From assembly GCA_905250025.1 (NCBI GenBank), contig CAJNOJ010000455.1, positions 1 to 64,000 on the forward strand: 64,000 nt of DNA, read 5' to 3'. This DNA is from Adineta ricciae. Taxonomy: Eukaryota; Rotifera; Eurotatoria; Adinetida; Adinetidae. The notes beneath the pieces were generated by a model, which did no database searches, was not told the DNA's origin, and worked only from the letters and a program-made list of their open reading frames with translations. The translations under genes and the position numbers were made by a program. Of the stretch, positions 11,659 to 25,900 are shown piece by piece (within the stretch, counting starts at the first letter, position 1; the number at the start of each line of letters is the position of its first letter).

Positions 11659-12755
11659 CGCTGCCGTCGTCTGCGTCTAGTCGCGCTGTAACGTAAGTTT
11701 CACTATACTGTTATAGAAAAGAAGAGAAAGATTCCGCACATTCGAAAAATGTTTATTAGCAGAAAGAAAAAAAAAAGATCGTCACACTGGGTTTTTTCAC
11801 GTCAAAAATATAGTCACCGATGTTTTTTTCCAAAAAATTCTTGTTGATGGTATCGGTAACAGCTTTATTTTTCATTTATGCATCCTTTTTTCTGATTTAT
11901 TTGAAATACAGCTGTTGCTGTCGATTTCTTTCATAAAGAAAGATTTGTATGCTATTGAGGGTGAGGATGTGACCCCGCAATTAACGAATAGCTCGATTTC
12001 CCATGTAAACGAAATATACGTTTGTGATGATGGAAGAGAAAACCGGACATCTTGCATTTATGACTAGTTCGCTGGCAACGTTGCTTGTCTCAATTAACAT
12101 CCCATCTGTAATCGATATTATCGATGCTTTTGCAATAAGATATTTTAGGCATCAGTCAAAATCTAAATACTCTGCACTCAATGATATGTGAAAAGCATCG
12201 TCTGTCATTTAAAATTGTATGTTTTTCTGATTTTTCTCAAATAAGCCTATGTAGATCTATGTAAGCGTAGTTGAAACTATAACATTTCGGCTAATTTAAA
12301 TGCATTCGAAGTAGATAAGTTATCTGAATGTACTCCTTATCATATCTGCCGGCGAGGAAGTATTAGTTTGAGCGAAACGCGTTCCCGAAAAGCACTGTAA
12401 GCCTAATATATGTATAGATGAACTTGCTCTGCTTCTAATTAATACCATCATATAAGACAGAATGACTTTTATGGTTATTTTTTCCAATTTGAGGGCATAC
12501 TTATCTTCGTTTCCAATGCAATTGAGAGCATAACAGTTGCAATTCTTTGCCCCATATTTAGGGGCGCACACGGGGTAAACATAAGTGAGCTAGTCTACCT
12601 TTTTCGAAAACATTATTCAATGAATACGTGAATTACAGCTATGAAAAATGTACAGGGAAATTTATTAGGAAATGCTGTCTAGTGGAACTTCTCTCCTCTA
12701 CAATAAATTTCACCACGAGAAAAAAGGTGATAGCAGATAAAAAACGAAATCAGAG
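11659..12755. other. Intergenic between helicase-PARP start and glyoxylate gene end
   Basis: About 1.1 kb. The proximal part is the helicase-PARP promoter region. Short ORFs here are not conserved in frame with the equivalent 29725-30842 region, which is recognisably homologous but carries many more indels than the genes. TTTATT at 12661-12666 is a likely minus-strand poly(A) signal for the glyoxylate gene, about 90 bases past its stop. I see no RNA gene. Confidence 0.5.
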
Positions 12756-15700
12756 TTAATGACCTTCTTGAACCAATTTCTTGTAGGCATCTAAAGTCAA
12801 GAAGTCCTTCAGATTTTTATCGCTAACGAATTTGAACAAAAGATTCGTAGCATCATCCAATCGATTGTGACTTTGAAGCTTTGTGATCCATTTGGCCTTT
12901 TCTTCGTTGATCACGTTTTCAACCATGTTAAGATCAACTGTGCGACCGTCGTCAAGTTGTGCGTTATGGTGCACCCATTGCCAAATTTGAGAGCGACTGA
13001 TTTCTGCGGTTGCAGCGTCTTCCATTAGATTGTATAGAGGTACACAACCTGAAAGAATATGAAAACTTTTATGGTGATGACAGTCGTAATGTCATCATTG
13101 ATTAGCTTCTTACCAGTTCCACGCAACCAAGCTTCCAAGTAACCCAATGTAACATTGATATTATGTCGAAGTCCTGCTTCTGTTCTGCTACCCAAAGGAA
13201 TCTCAATCAAACTCGCTGCCGAAGGATTTACATCGGGTCTGAGACGATCGACTTGATTTGGTTTTCCATTTAAAGTAGCTGCGAATGCTTCGATTGCGAT
13301 GCCAACAAGACCTGGATGAGCAACCCACGTTCCATCGTGACCTTCGTTAGCTTCTCGAACTTTGTCCTAACCGCACTCATAAGATTTATCCAAAGCTTCT
13401 CGGAACTTCACTTACTTCTCGCACGGCCTGCAAAGCTTTGGTATTCTCTTCTGCATTTGATTTGATCGGAATTTGTGCTGCCATTCCTCCCATTGCATGA
13501 GCTCCTCGTTGGTGACAAGCTTTTATCACGGAACGAGAATAGTTTCGCATGAATGGTGTTGTCATTCGAATCTCCGAGCGATTTGGAGTTAAAAATCCAC
13601 GATGATTCTGGAAGGCCTTGATGTACGAGAAAATATAGTCCCAACGACCGCAGTTTAGACCGACGATATGGTCACGAAGAGAATATAAAACTTCATCGAT
13701 TTCATAAGTCAACAGAATGTGTTCGACCAGAACGGTTACCTATAAACACGATTTTGAAAGAAAACACACAGTTGCTTATTTTTCACGGAAGAATTTTAAC
13801 GAAACTGTACTTTAATGGTTCCTCGAGGTATTTTCAGATAATCTTCCGCAGCGTTCAAAACTTCATTCCAAAGTTCAGCTTCGTGGTAGTTTTCCATTTT
13901 CGGAAGATAAAAATATGGTCCAGTACCGTTCCCAAGTAATTTTCTTGCATTATTGAAAACATAAACACCGAAGTCAAAGAGAGATCCAGACATTGGTTCG
14001 CCATCGATTTGAACGTGCAACTCAGGTAAATGCCATCCTCTTGGTCGAACCATGAGAACTGCTGGCTTCGGGCCTTGAAAAAAAAAACATGTACATTAGT
14101 CAAACGATGATCCGAAATAATTTCTTACCAACTTTATACTGTTTTCCACTTTGCGCATCTTCGAAAGAGATTTCACCGCGAATTGCATCATACAGATTTT
14201 TCTGACCTTCGATTAAATTTCTCCATGTAGGTGTTGTCGAATCTTCGAAATCTGCCATATATGTCTTCGCCCCTGAGTTTAGTGCGTTAATAACCATCTT
14301 CCGATCGCATGGACCAGTTATCTCAACTTGACGATCTTGAAGATCCTTGGGAGTTCCTGCAAGCTTACTGCATAAGAAATACTTTAAGCAATTGTAATAT
14401 GTTTACCTAGAATTTTCCAGTTCGTTTTTTTAATATCTCCGGTCGTTGTTAGAAATTTCGGACGTTGTCCTGCATTTAAAAGAAGTTGTCGGGTCTTTCG
14501 AGCTTCTAAGATCTGTTGTCGTTTTTTCTCAAATCGACGATGTAAACTAGCCAAAAACTGGATCGTTTCTGTACTGATTACTTTCTCATCACCTTCTTCT
14601 AAATCCATGGTTAGTTGTACTGAACTGTCCTGAGATACATTCTGCTTCATTCTATTAAAGATGAACCGATTTAATACATATTCGTTTCGTTTATTTTTAT
14701 TAGATTTTTATACAAATAGAAAATACAAGTTCAGTTTCGAGCGTTCACACTTCTGAATGACAATTTTCTGATATGTGAACTTACTGCATAGCAGCTCGCG
14801 CGATAGCTGGTTCCGTTGCTGGTTGTACAGAAATTTGTGGAAGACCATATGGAATAGGTTCTGCCTCTTTCGTGAATTGTGCGGCCTCAGTGGATTCAGA
14901 TAAGGCAAGTGTGCTTGATTTTCCTCCTAAAAGATTTTCATGTGTTACTTCTCTATCGTCTTGTCAAAGTTTTAAATCTTTTCTCTTTAACTCAATCGAG
15001 AAAACTCTTTACCTGTAACAGCCAGCATCACCGTATCGAAATATCCAGTTCCAACTTCACGTTGATGTCGAACAGCCGTATAACCATGTGGTTCCGATTT
15101 AAATTCCGCTTGTTGCAATTCAGAATAGGCAGACATCCCGTAATCCTTGTACTTTCGAGAAAGTTCAAACATTCCGTAGTTAATCGAATGAAATCCGGCT
15201 AAGGTAACGAATTGAAATTTGTAGCCCATGGCACCGAGTTCAGCCTAGAAACGATTAAGCAAATTCCAATAATTTGAAATACAAGTCATTGAAGCTTACC
15301 TGGAATTTGGCAATGGCTTCGGGACTCAAATTTGCTCGCCAGTTGAACGATGGAGAGCAGTTATATGCCATCATCTTTCCTGGAAATTCTTTCTGGATCG
15401 CTTCTGCAAATACTTTCGCATGTTCCATATTCGGTGTCGAAGTTTCCCACCAAAGAAGATCTGAATATGGTGCTGCACTGAGACCGCGTTTGATACAATG
15501 CTGTAATCCTGATCCTTGTTTTAGTCGAAAAAAGCCCTCGGCAGTTCGTCCAGCCAAAGTATCGATAAATTCACAATCGCGTTCGTCGATATTCGATGTT
15601 AAAAGTGTTGCCGATTCTGCATCTGTTCGACTGATGATCACTGTTGGAACACCACAAACATCTGCAGCCAAACGAGCTGCACTTAGATTTCGTACATGAG

Positions 15701-16681
15701 CATTGGTTGGGATCAAAACCTAGAAATTGCCAGATGAATTTGTCTCAGTTAATAGTCCGTATGTTATTACTTTTCCTCCCAAGTGTCCGCATTTCTTTTC
15801 CGAAGCCAATTGATCTTCGAAATGCACACCAGCTGCACCAGCTTCGATGTAGGCTTTCATAATTTCAAAACAGTTCAATGGTCCTCCGAAACCAGCTTCA
15901 GCATCGGCAACAATCGGAACAAACCAATCTCGTGACAAGTTACCCTCAGCATTTTCTATCTGAGAAGCACGTTCTAGAGTTTTGTTCACTCGACGAACCA
16001 TTTCCGGTCCTGAGTTTGATGGATACAGACTTTGATCGGGATACATTGATCCCGCTGTATTTCCATCTGCTGCGATTTGCCATCCTAAAAACACAAACAT
16101 ATCATTTTACATCATCGTTCTGTTTATACAAATTTCACTCTCAATTGAAAACTTTTCGGTTCAAGGAGAGACAACTTACCGGACATGTAAATTGCGTTCA
16201 AGCCGGCGCGAACCATTTGCATAGCTTGATTTCCTGTAATTGCTCCAAGTGAATTGATATAGGGTTCTGTATGTAATAACTTCCATAATCTGTTCGCTCC
16301 ATTCGTCTAAACATAAGAAAAATTTCAAATCAATATCTATTCGATGAATTTTTTATTCACGTTCTACACTCTCGCTTGAATATGAATTAAAACTAGATAT
16401 TTCTCCTATCAGATTCAAACGATTTTCGCTGCGAGATTCGAAAAAAAAAACATTGAGGTTATGTACCTAATCGTATTTATCTAAGAGTATTACTCAAACC
16501 GAAAGAAAGAAGAACGCTTTCTTAGTCACAATTTGTTTTATAAAATACTCACTGCTAATGTATACTCGATCTCCACGCCACTTCGTAGTTGACGAACAAT
16601 TTCAGGCCCATAAACTCGTTTGATTCCATCCCATCGACCAGCCGGTACCTTTCGTATCAGATCATAAAATGCCTTGTTCAT
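12756..16681 (-). CDS. Bifunctional isocitrate lyase - malate synthase, copy A
   Basis: Twelve exons (16681-16553, 16306-16180, 16084-15771, 15719-15300, 15244-15013, 14926-14785, 14651-14407, 14356-14129, 14073-13811, 13739-13416, 13366-13114, 13048-12756) join in frame to 989 residues, close to the roughly 970 of the nematode fusion enzyme. The first half is isocitrate lyase with the catalytic KKCGH signature near residue 185 and [17 protein letters not shown] upstream. The second half is malate synthase ([43 protein letters not shown]). It cleaves isocitrate to glyoxylate plus succinate and condenses glyoxylate with acetyl-CoA to malate: the complete glyoxylate shunt, allowing sugar synthesis from fat. 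Oddity: the exon 6 donor reads GCA|GTAAGT, so intron retention would end the protein at an in-frame TAA just after the lyase half. Copy B is at 30843-34775. Confidence 0.93.
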
Positions 16682-17641
16682 TATGCTGTTGTTTTATAAC
16701 GAAGTGAGTATAGCCAGATATTGATATTCGTGCGTATGATTTTGTAATGCAATTGTTTTCTATCGCAGTACCAAACACTGAAAAATACGTATATTCATAG
16801 CTTACTTATATAGTGACCGATGAGCGTACTTTTTTTTGGTATTCTATTCTCATCTGTCGCATACATTGATCTCGTCGTTTCTGGATAAAAATAGAAGCTC
16901 GGCCGTTCTTATCTTTTAACGTTCTCTTTCTCTTATTTTCGTATCGTACGTGCCCCGTGCTGTACCTTTTTTTTTCTCGTTCTGTCTGTATGACAAAATA
17001 TTAGGCCTTGATTTATGGACTTTCCCTCAATTAGATAGTGTAGATGGCAAAAGGAGCAAAGTACTCCGCTTCGTAAGTACAGTGAACTTTCGATGCTTCT
17101 TCTAGAGTATTTTTTTTATATTGCGACATTCTAAAAGTGAGGTCGAAGTACTAAACACATTCGTATGTAAGACAATATATCCGGTCGTACATTTGTACTG
17201 AATCATGTTTATTTGGAGTTTGGAGCCAGTGTGTATCGGTTAAAAGTACGCACGTCAAGAAAAGTACTGAAACAAGCAAAACAACTGTATAATATATACA
17301 GAATAAAAGGTACAGATGAAACATCGCACAACGAATTACATGCGCTTGTTATTGCCTTTTCAACTGTCGATTCGTATCGGTGAATATCAGATTTGTCTTT
17401 TTATTTCTTTCAAGGTTTCTCATTTGCCCTCATTGAACCAGAACTTCATGATAAGAATGCAAATCTGTTCGAAGATTAGTAGCATTCAAAAATATTTTAT
17501 TTAACAAAAGTCATCAATTAAGCGAAATGAATATCGTGACATTTTAGCCAATATTCGCTATTGAATAACGAGTGCTTCACATCCCATGATCTAGAAGAAT
17601 AGTTTATTCACAATCATGATTCATTTCTCAAAAATAATATT
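16682..17641. other. Intergenic, glyoxylate gene promoter side
   Basis: About 960 bp between the ATG of the lyase-synthase gene and the end of the NACHT gene. It is AT-rich with short T-runs; I see no ORF of note. TTTATT at 17603-17608 is a likely minus-strand poly(A) signal for the NACHT gene. The homologous block B stretch is 34776-35756. Confidence 0.45.
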
Positions 17642-20005
17642 TTACTTTTCAGAAAGCGAGTTTCGATCGATAATTTTGACGATACATAAACGCTCGTCGA
17701 TTTTCAGTAACAATCGATCATTTAATATCCCCACAAATGGATACAACTCCTTCTCAATGAATAATTTCGCCATTTGTTCACCATTTGAAACTCGATACAT
17801 TCGTAACAATCGATCCGAACAGATCACAAATAAATACTGTTCATCACTATCACTTGGATTAGCGTTACTTAGACAGAACGTTTCACACGCACCAGTAGCG
17901 TCATCCAATTGAACAACTTTGCGTGATTTTGTTACTAAATTGTATATAATTATCACTGGACGATCTATCGAATCATAAACAAGTAAATTATCTTTTATGA
18001 TTAATTGATAAGCATCATCCAGTTGTGTGAATTTGTCGTTCTCTTTGTGCCAAATAAAGATTTGATTATCGGTATTATGAAAGACGAGATGCTCCTGGAA
18101 TGAATACATTTGCAGAACTTTACTTGAATTTAATCGTATGGTTGATGAGCGAATTTTCAATGTTGAATTGACGAGATTGTACTCGAAGAGATGAGTTTGA
18201 TCTTTCGATAGAATGAATAACCGATCGTCGGATTCGCTTAATGTACTTGTCGAACAGTCCATCGCTAGTTGAATGAGAATTTTGATTTGAAACGCTTTCG
18301 TATCGATTTGAAAGACTTGTTTAGTTTGCGAACAGAATAGAACGAATGACGATTGGAGTGAATGGATCTGAATATTTCGATGTTGAAATTCATTTGTTGT
18401 CCAAGTTAATTTCTTTGTTTCCATCGAATAGATCGCTAGAAGATTCTTCCGATCAATAACTAACGCGTGCGATGAAGATTTCGTAAAATAGCATTGTTTC
18501 ACCGATGGAATCGATAGATGTAAATCAAGTTTATTCATTTCATTCAACGTGCAGATCTTCAAATCTTGATCGTTATCTGTGTAAGTTAGAAATCGATCTA
18601 AGTGTATTCTTGGCCGTTGACGAATTACTTCTGATGAAACGAGAGTTTTCAAACCCACGAGACAAGATAACATCGTCGCACTGTATTTGTACAAATCCTT
18701 TCCATCTGAACAATACAGTGTTATACCTTCGGGATTCTCTGAAATCGATGATTAGAAAGGAATATATGTCAAGTGTATCAATTACCCGCTTCGAAAACGC
18801 AATGATCGATGTAAATATCCAATTGAACATGACTGAGAAGATAAGATACATGTTTCTGTTGTTTTTTGTCATAAAGCCATTCATAAATATCCACGATACT
18901 TTTATTTCTGTTAATACAAGCTGAAAAGGAAAAGCCACATAGAAGTTTTTTTCAATGTGACAAAGCAAAACTCACCTATAAGATTTCCTAAACCGCCACT
19001 AAACGCATGTGAATTGTAATTATCATGAATCAAATCATATTCACTCGAAGATGTCAAACAAAATGGCTGAAAAATTTTCTCTTTACACAATGGGTTGAGT
19101 ATCATCACTGATGAGGGTGTCAACCAGCCAATCGAATTGCTATTCGGAAGATGGACGACCGAGTCGGGTAACGAATGAAAATCGATATCGTTGTGAACTT
19201 CGATTGGATTAGTTTCGCGATGTATAGTTAATAAAATTTTGGAGCTGTCGAGTGAATAGAAAAATTCGATGTGTAAGTCAAGGAGGATGCAATGTTGGTA
19301 AGAATTCTTGTCTCGGTGAACCGTTCGAATGAATTCGAGTTGACAATTCTTATTGATTGTAAAATAAGACATCTTTGAGCTTGATTTGAACGTCAGTTTC
19401 AAATCGTTTTTCTTCAGAAAATAATCCTCGATGATGTCGTCGCCACAATCATATTCAGATATTAAATTATTCTCGGCACAGTTCCAAATCTGTAAAGTGT
19501 GCTGCGATGATGAAATAATCAGAATGATATCCTTCTTAATAAATGAAATCAATCGATGACACGGGATTTGCATCGTTGTCTGTTTGGTCGAGACATTCTT
19601 TACGATCATTTCCGAACTTGATGTTAAACAGCATAGACACTCGCTGTAATACAAAGCCGAGATAATCTTTTCTTTCAAGTCTTTCTTCATATAGGTGATT
19701 TCGGACTGGTTGTATATTGTTCGAAAATGATTCTGAAACTGAAACATTCGACTGTCGTCGGTGACAACCAGCAGAAAAAAATTAGAAATTTTCGAGTAGA
19801 TCACGTGTCCTAATGGACATTTCAGGAGATATTGTGGTCGTTGATCGTCTGTTATCAATAGAAGTGGACACACGAGTAGACATTGATCGAGTAAATTGTA
19901 CAGATTTGGACTTAAGTGCTCTCGGAAAGGAAGTAATCGATAGACTAACTCGAATGGAAGGTTCGAAGGATGCGGATTGAGTATATCGATCAGCATTTCG
20001 AATTG
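17642..20005 (-). CDS. STAND/NACHT protein, 3' part only, copy A (cut by contig join)
   Basis: Three exons are visible (20005-18976 truncated, 18920-18786, 18738-17642), matching exons 9-11 of the complete copy at 35757-40957. The encoded part is the C-terminal beta-propeller-like region: many irregular WD/YVTN-type strands (such as LLVYDSIDRPVIIIYNL and QYLFVICSDRLLRMYRVSN). The N-terminal NTPase is missing because sequence stops at the N at 20006, not because of a stop codon. Spacing and splice sites equal those of the intact copy, so the gene is probably whole in the genome. Confidence 0.8.
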
Positions 20006-20006
20006 N
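20006..20006. other. Assembly join (single N) between blocks A and B
   Basis: Left of the N the sequence is the middle of NACHT exon 9, matching up to about 38120 in block B. Right of it the sequence is the middle of DUF1254 exon 1, matching from about 2229 in block A. A lone N at such a chimeric point looks like a scaffolder's minimal gap. Confidence 0.85.
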
Positions 20007-20933
20007 GGTTAATCCTAATTATGGTTTTAGCATGACAGATAAAGTGCGTGATGTCATTAATAATATGAATATTACTACGTACTTTAACATGTTGGCTATG
20101 TTGATGAAGGTGAGTGATGCAACTGGATTAATATATCATTGTCAGCTCAGCTGAGAGTATCATCGAGATGGAGCTATTAGACTAGAATGTAAATAACTAC
20201 TGCTACTATTAGAACTTTCATACCAAGCGTTTCATAGTTTCTTCAGCATTATTTTACGCAATTTTTATCGTCTTTGTAGGATAATCCACCTGCAAAAGAA
20301 GATGCAGGTATCGTAAAAAAAATGGCTCAGCTCGGCATTATTCCTGGTGAAACATTCAATTGGAACAATCTGAGTCGTAAACTTCAAAATGCCATCAAGC
20401 CAGTTCCTAAACTTGCTTTTCACAAAATCATATCTTTCGAAAGTAAATCTGGCAGAAATCAAAACGGTTGGATATTTCCAAAAATTCCTAACCACTATGG
20501 TACTAATTATCTTCTCCGCGCATTCATTGCTGCTTATGGATGGCCAGGTAACCTGCCCGACGATGCTATCTATCTATACACTAATGTCGATTCAAATGGA
20601 AAGAAGTTGTCAGGAAGATACAACTATACGCTCCGTTTTCCAAAAGATCAAACACCGCCTATCAAAGCATTTTGGTCCATTACTATGTACGACCCCGAAT
20701 ATTTCTTTACACCCAATGCATTAAACAAATTTACATTGAGTCCTCGAGATCCATTGATTTACAATACCAAAGATGGATCACTTGATCTTTATTTTCAGCA
20801 CGTGGCTCCTGAAGAAAGCAAACAATCTAATTGGTTGCCAAGTCCTCAAGGCAATTTTGTTCTGATGCTCCGAATGTATTGGCCGCAGATACAAAATTCA
20901 TCGTGGACAGTTCCACCTGTGAAGAAGGTATAA
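20007..20933 (+). CDS. Secreted DUF1254/DUF1214 protein, copy B, 5'-truncated
   Basis: The end of exon 1 (20007-20109) and all of exon 2 (20280-20933) are present; the signal peptide and most of DUF1254 are missing because the sequence begins at the N. The remaining protein matches copy A with few substitutions (such as V to I in LGI[VI]PG and K to E in G[KE]TFNW). Splice sites are conserved, and the intron has a small insertion relative to copy A. Confidence 0.85.
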
Positions 20934-21213
20934 AATACAAGATATACGAGAGGAATGCCTTGAATGTACATTTATTTGATTGCTGTGTCGATAATATCAT
21001 ATTAAAACTTAGATGAAATATTCTGATGTAGTTACTATTGATAGAATTAGTCCATATTAAATTTTTCCTGTGTTTTCTATTCTAATAAAGACTAGCTTCA
21101 AATTACGAAAATAAATAATAGAATAGCATCTCCAATAGATTTTGTACATAAAACTGCTACAATGAATTAGAGTTTATTTAAATAAAGCTTTTGATTAACA
21201 AGAGAATTTTACG

Positions 21214-22538
21214 TTAATGTACTTTCTGTGGTGTATACAATTCCGCACTACTGTAGAAGTCATAACCATTACCATATCCGCCGGTAACTAGTACTTTGCC
21301 ATTCTTAAGCGTATTTTGTGTATGGCCAGCTCGGGAATAATTCATGTTGTCAACAGCTGTCCAATTACCTGTCAATGGATCGTACACTTCAGCACTACTC
21401 GAACTATGAAGCGAGCCCTTGTCTGCGCCCGCAACAAGTACTTTGCCATCTTCTAGCAGGGATATAGTAGATTCGTCTCGTTCATGTGTCACGTTTCCAG
21501 TCAGTGTCCAAATTCTGGTTGATGGATCATACAATTCAGTAGTTTTATGGTCACCATAGCCAGGTTGCCATCCACCGGCAACCAAAACCTTTCCATTTTT
21601 CAATACAACTGAAGCCTGATATATGCGAGGATAATTCATGCTAGCAGTTAATGTCCATTTTTCTGTCAGGGGATCATACAACTCACAATTATTGAAATTT
21701 TCAGTAACAGGAGATCCACCAATAGCTAATACTTTTCCGTTGTTTAATAATACTGCAGTATGCTGGCTGCGTGTGTGATTCATGCTGCCAGTCACTGACC
21801 AACTATTTTTCACTGGATCGTATATTTCGCAGCCGTTAGTAGTACTAAAAGTATCATTATCACCGCCAACAATTAATACTTTACCATTTTTTAGAAGAGT
21901 TGCTGTATGCCAGATGCGTTTATACCGCATGTTTGGGATTCTCTTCCATTTTCTTTCTGATGGATCAAACAACTCAGCAGTATTTAAATAGTTCACGGTC
22001 TGATCCTGTCCACCGGTAATTAACACTTTTCCATTCTCCAAAACAGTCTCTGTATGCCAACATCGTGAGGCACTCATACTCTCGGTCAGTATCCAATTTC
22101 CGGTCACTGGATCATACACTTCCGCACTGTTTAAAATGCAAATATAGAACACATCAATGTCCGATTTTTCCTTCAATCATTCAAGCTCTCAGTAAAATAA
22201 TACGTACTCTGCATAGTAGTCAGATCCACCAGCAATCAATAGCTTTCCATCTTTCAATAAAGATGCAGTATGGTATATACGTACTCGATTCATGCTCTTT
22301 ATGTTAGACTATTCTGAAAAATACTAGTCAAAATGCTTCTTTACTTTTGCACGCGCGAACACAACTCACTGGAAGGCACAGCATTTATGTTATCCAAGTT
22401 TACTGGAACACAATTAGCTAAATCGATCATTAGCATCAACGTCAACGCAAACGCAAAAGCTGTTCAGACAAAAATACGATAGATATGTAATTGTTGCTTT
22501 TGTTGTCGCGACTTACTGTATATTTGACGGTTGCGCAT
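21214..22538 (-). CDS. Secreted kelch-repeat propeller protein, copy B
   Basis: Four exons at 22538-22517, 22459-22370, 22313-22208 and 22126-21214 have exactly the structure of copy A and also give 376 residues. About a dozen amino acids differ, mostly in loops (for example DSTS to DTFS, HPGYSD to QPGYGD), plus C4 to R in the signal peptide. All seven GKVL..GG motifs remain. Open frames and mainly conservative changes indicate that both copies are functional. Confidence 0.85.
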
Positions 22539-22916
22539 CTTGCTCTTTCTTCTAACTGTTGTTAGTAAATCAACTGTGTAGCACGAGAAAGGTTCTCTTT
22601 TTATCATGTTGGAGTCGATGAAATATTGTTATCTCTTTTTAAACAAATTTTACCTAATCGTGCAAAAAAGTACACGACTGCTCTAATTTTTTCACTAGGA
22701 TCTATGTCAAAATGCTATTATTCAAAACGCATCTTTCTCATTGACTTAATTCATTCGTCGTACACGAAAATGATGTCGATATCATGTAAATACAATAATT
22801 CGCTAAGATGGTTGTTTAGTTTAATGATTTCGTATTTAAAAGAAAAAGAATATTCCTGAATGTATACAATATCGAAGTATCGCAGAAGACTTGAAATTAT
22901 TGTTTTAAGGATCATA
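22539..22916. other. Intergenic, kelch promoter side, copy B
   Basis: Homologous to 4739-5055 but longer by an insertion around 22670-22730. No gene seen. Confidence 0.45.
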
Positions 22917-25900
22917 TTAAGCTTTGTAAATAATTCTCAGGTACGGCAATGCTTGACCGAAACGATAAATGATATATTCCGTATATTTAAATTCGGTTCC
23001 TCGTACCGAATGACAACCTTTTGGTGCTGCAACCAAGTCATTTTTCGTTTTTGCCTCTATTGATTCTTTGCCTAATGTAACTTTGTTATAAAACATCACA
23101 CGAGTCTGATCGCTGCCTTCGGGCTCAGTATAATTATGCGATTTCCGTGGATCATCTGCAAAATAAGCCCCAGCACCTAAACAAAACAAAGGTATTGCCT
23201 TCGTTGCTGTATTTTATACACTTACCCCATGCTCCTGTCGAACTAAAAAATCGATCATCAAAACCGTTCTCTAAAATACCTTTCATTCCATTGACTTTCG
23301 TTCCATGAAACAATTTCTGTTCGTTCGGGTTTGCTCCTTGGCATTCCTTCGCAATCATTTTTTTAATTGCTACGTATGTATCTTCAAGAAGTGGATTTTT
23401 AACTTCTTCAATCGATATAATGCGAACAAGTGGACTGATCTTCTTCATTTCATTTTCTAATGATTGATACAATGGTGATCTGCCTGGAAGTGGTATGAGA
23501 ACTGAGTAGCAATGCGGTGGTGGCGATGGATTGACATTAATTGGGTCACCGTACTGTTTCCAACCGCGTTGAACCATTTTCTCGATGCGATCTTTAACAA
23601 TTCGATCGATTGGGCGAAGAACTCGAAAGCGCCTTTCCATAACATTTTCGACGATTGACTCTAAATCAATTGAATACGGCGATTGAGTGACATTAATACG
23701 CATTCCGAGTTCGCGTGGATAATTTCTCTCTATTGAAAGATTGCTAACGTCAAGATCAATACGATCATGAGTTAATGCTACATGAGGCTCAATAAGATCC
23801 ATTGTGAATGGTCCAGTTGGAACGTCTTCGTCGATTAACACAATATACCTCCATTTCTGCCGAAATACTTTGCAAATAATATCAAATTTGTGTAAACGAT
23901 CTTGAAATTTCTCCATATCAAAGTATTTGTTTAAAGGTAAGTGACAATCTAAATCAGATGGGACAATCTCTTTTTTAATACCAGGAATATCTTGTCCTTC
24001 TTCACCAGGTCGATATTCAATCCATGCCTTTGGATCATTCTGTAAATTTATTGGTACAAATGCTTTATTTCCAACGACCCAATCGCGAACAAAACCACCT
24101 TCTAACTTACAATGAAATTGACAGACGGCGATCCATGCTACAACTTCCATACGTGATTCACGCGTAGCCGTTTTCCTTTTGACTGCTTTATAAAGCTCAA
24201 CAAGTGTTCGATTTGGATCCGCAATGCAGGCGATATTTTTCTCAATGTGAGGATATTTACTACGTACTTTTGGTTGAAGTAGACGTGGAAGAACACCTAA
24301 GATAAACAATGTTCGAATAAAGAAGAATTGAGAAGTCTAGGATCTTACCGGAATTCGGATGTCGAATAACTACACATCGCTTCAACCAATCTCCAAACCG
24401 ATCGAATTCTTTTTTCACATTCTCTTGTTCAGAAAGTCGTCCTTCAACTGTGATGTCACACGTTTTTGCCGCGGGATTATTATCGACGGTGATTTTCATT
24501 TGTTTCTCAGCTTCCCATCTCCATTGTATCGGTTGAAAAATGTAAATCATTTTCGTCACGCTTTGAAGATTGCGTGCCAAATTCTCATACTCAGTAGTTC
24601 CTTGTCCACAGCGATTTTCTAATTGAAAGGTTCTAGTAATGATTAACTCTGAGCGTAATTGAATTTCGTCGTTGAAAACAATTCCAACTCGATTTTTCAA
24701 AACATACGCAGGTTTGTTTTGTATCCAATTAGCAATCGTTGTAACAACCGACCGAATTTTTGTAAGAGCATTTCCATTTTCTAAGTGATTTTTTTCGTCG
24801 GTCGTCAAAAGAAAATGCCGTTCTAATTGTTGTTCAATCCACGATGGTTTAAGTTCACCCACAAAAGAAATAATCGACGTTGAACGAGCAGCCGAAGTAT
24901 ATAGCACATCTCGTGATAAAACTAAACGTACAGGTACATGAGTAATCGGTTGCGTCAATGTTGATTTTAAATCAAGTATAGCGATGTCATTTGTGTCTCG
25001 ATATCGACCAAATTGATGCGTTCGTTCTTGAATTTCCTTCATTGAAACAAAAACATTATCTCCATAGCCTTCTAGCAAAGCTTTGGCGATCGATCTCCAA
25101 TTTCCTGATCGGATCTGTGACTGTTGACGAAATTGTTGTGACTTGTTGAAGAGTTTTTCTAAATTCTCATATCTTCTCAGAGCTTGCTTGAGAATATGTC
25201 GAATTTTGTCCAATTGCTTTTGTTGACAAATTAAATCCAAATCGATCTTTTGTCCCGTGCTCGATTGCTTCACCAAGAGAATTCCATTCATAACATTTAA
25301 CAGAGTCATAAAGTCACCATCAGGACTTTTCATCGCTGGCGGAATATCTTTCAATATTGATGCTGTATTCAAGCAGCCTAAAATCGACGAAAGACAAATC
25401 AAATCACGCCCACAATCGTATTGCGTGAGAGCTGCTAAAACCGATTTGGACATCGCTATGGAATTGAAGTCAGGTAATTGGGCCAGAGCTCGACCATGCG
25501 GAGTAAATCGTTCGCCTGTCAGCGTCCTTTCTAACACATCTATAGTAGAGAACAGTACACTTATAGAGATAATAATTCTTATACTAACCGAGTCGAACGA
25601 GTTCTTCTACAATGGCGTCGAGAGCGTTGGTATCTGGTTTATCAGGAAAATACTGCTGCATGTAGTGCAAGCCGCGTCCGATGGTCGAGCGTCTGAGAAT
25701 AAAATCGATATTTGTTAAATCTAATTGGCAAATTTGTGGAATTGGAAAAGGTTGTGCTTCAACTTGAAAGTCATATAGAGCATAATACTCCCCATTTTGA
25801 GTTCGTCCCAACCGGCCCAGTCGTTGTTTGATCGTTGATTCAGCAGCTCGAACTTGTTTCAAAACAGTTCGCTTCATCTTCGGATCATAAATTGGTATGT

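Noticed and set aside
12320-12571. Minus-strand ORF with a homologous ORF at 30407-30670
   Set aside because: The two translations agree only in part and shift frame relative to each other, as expected for conserved non-coding sequence in two related blocks.
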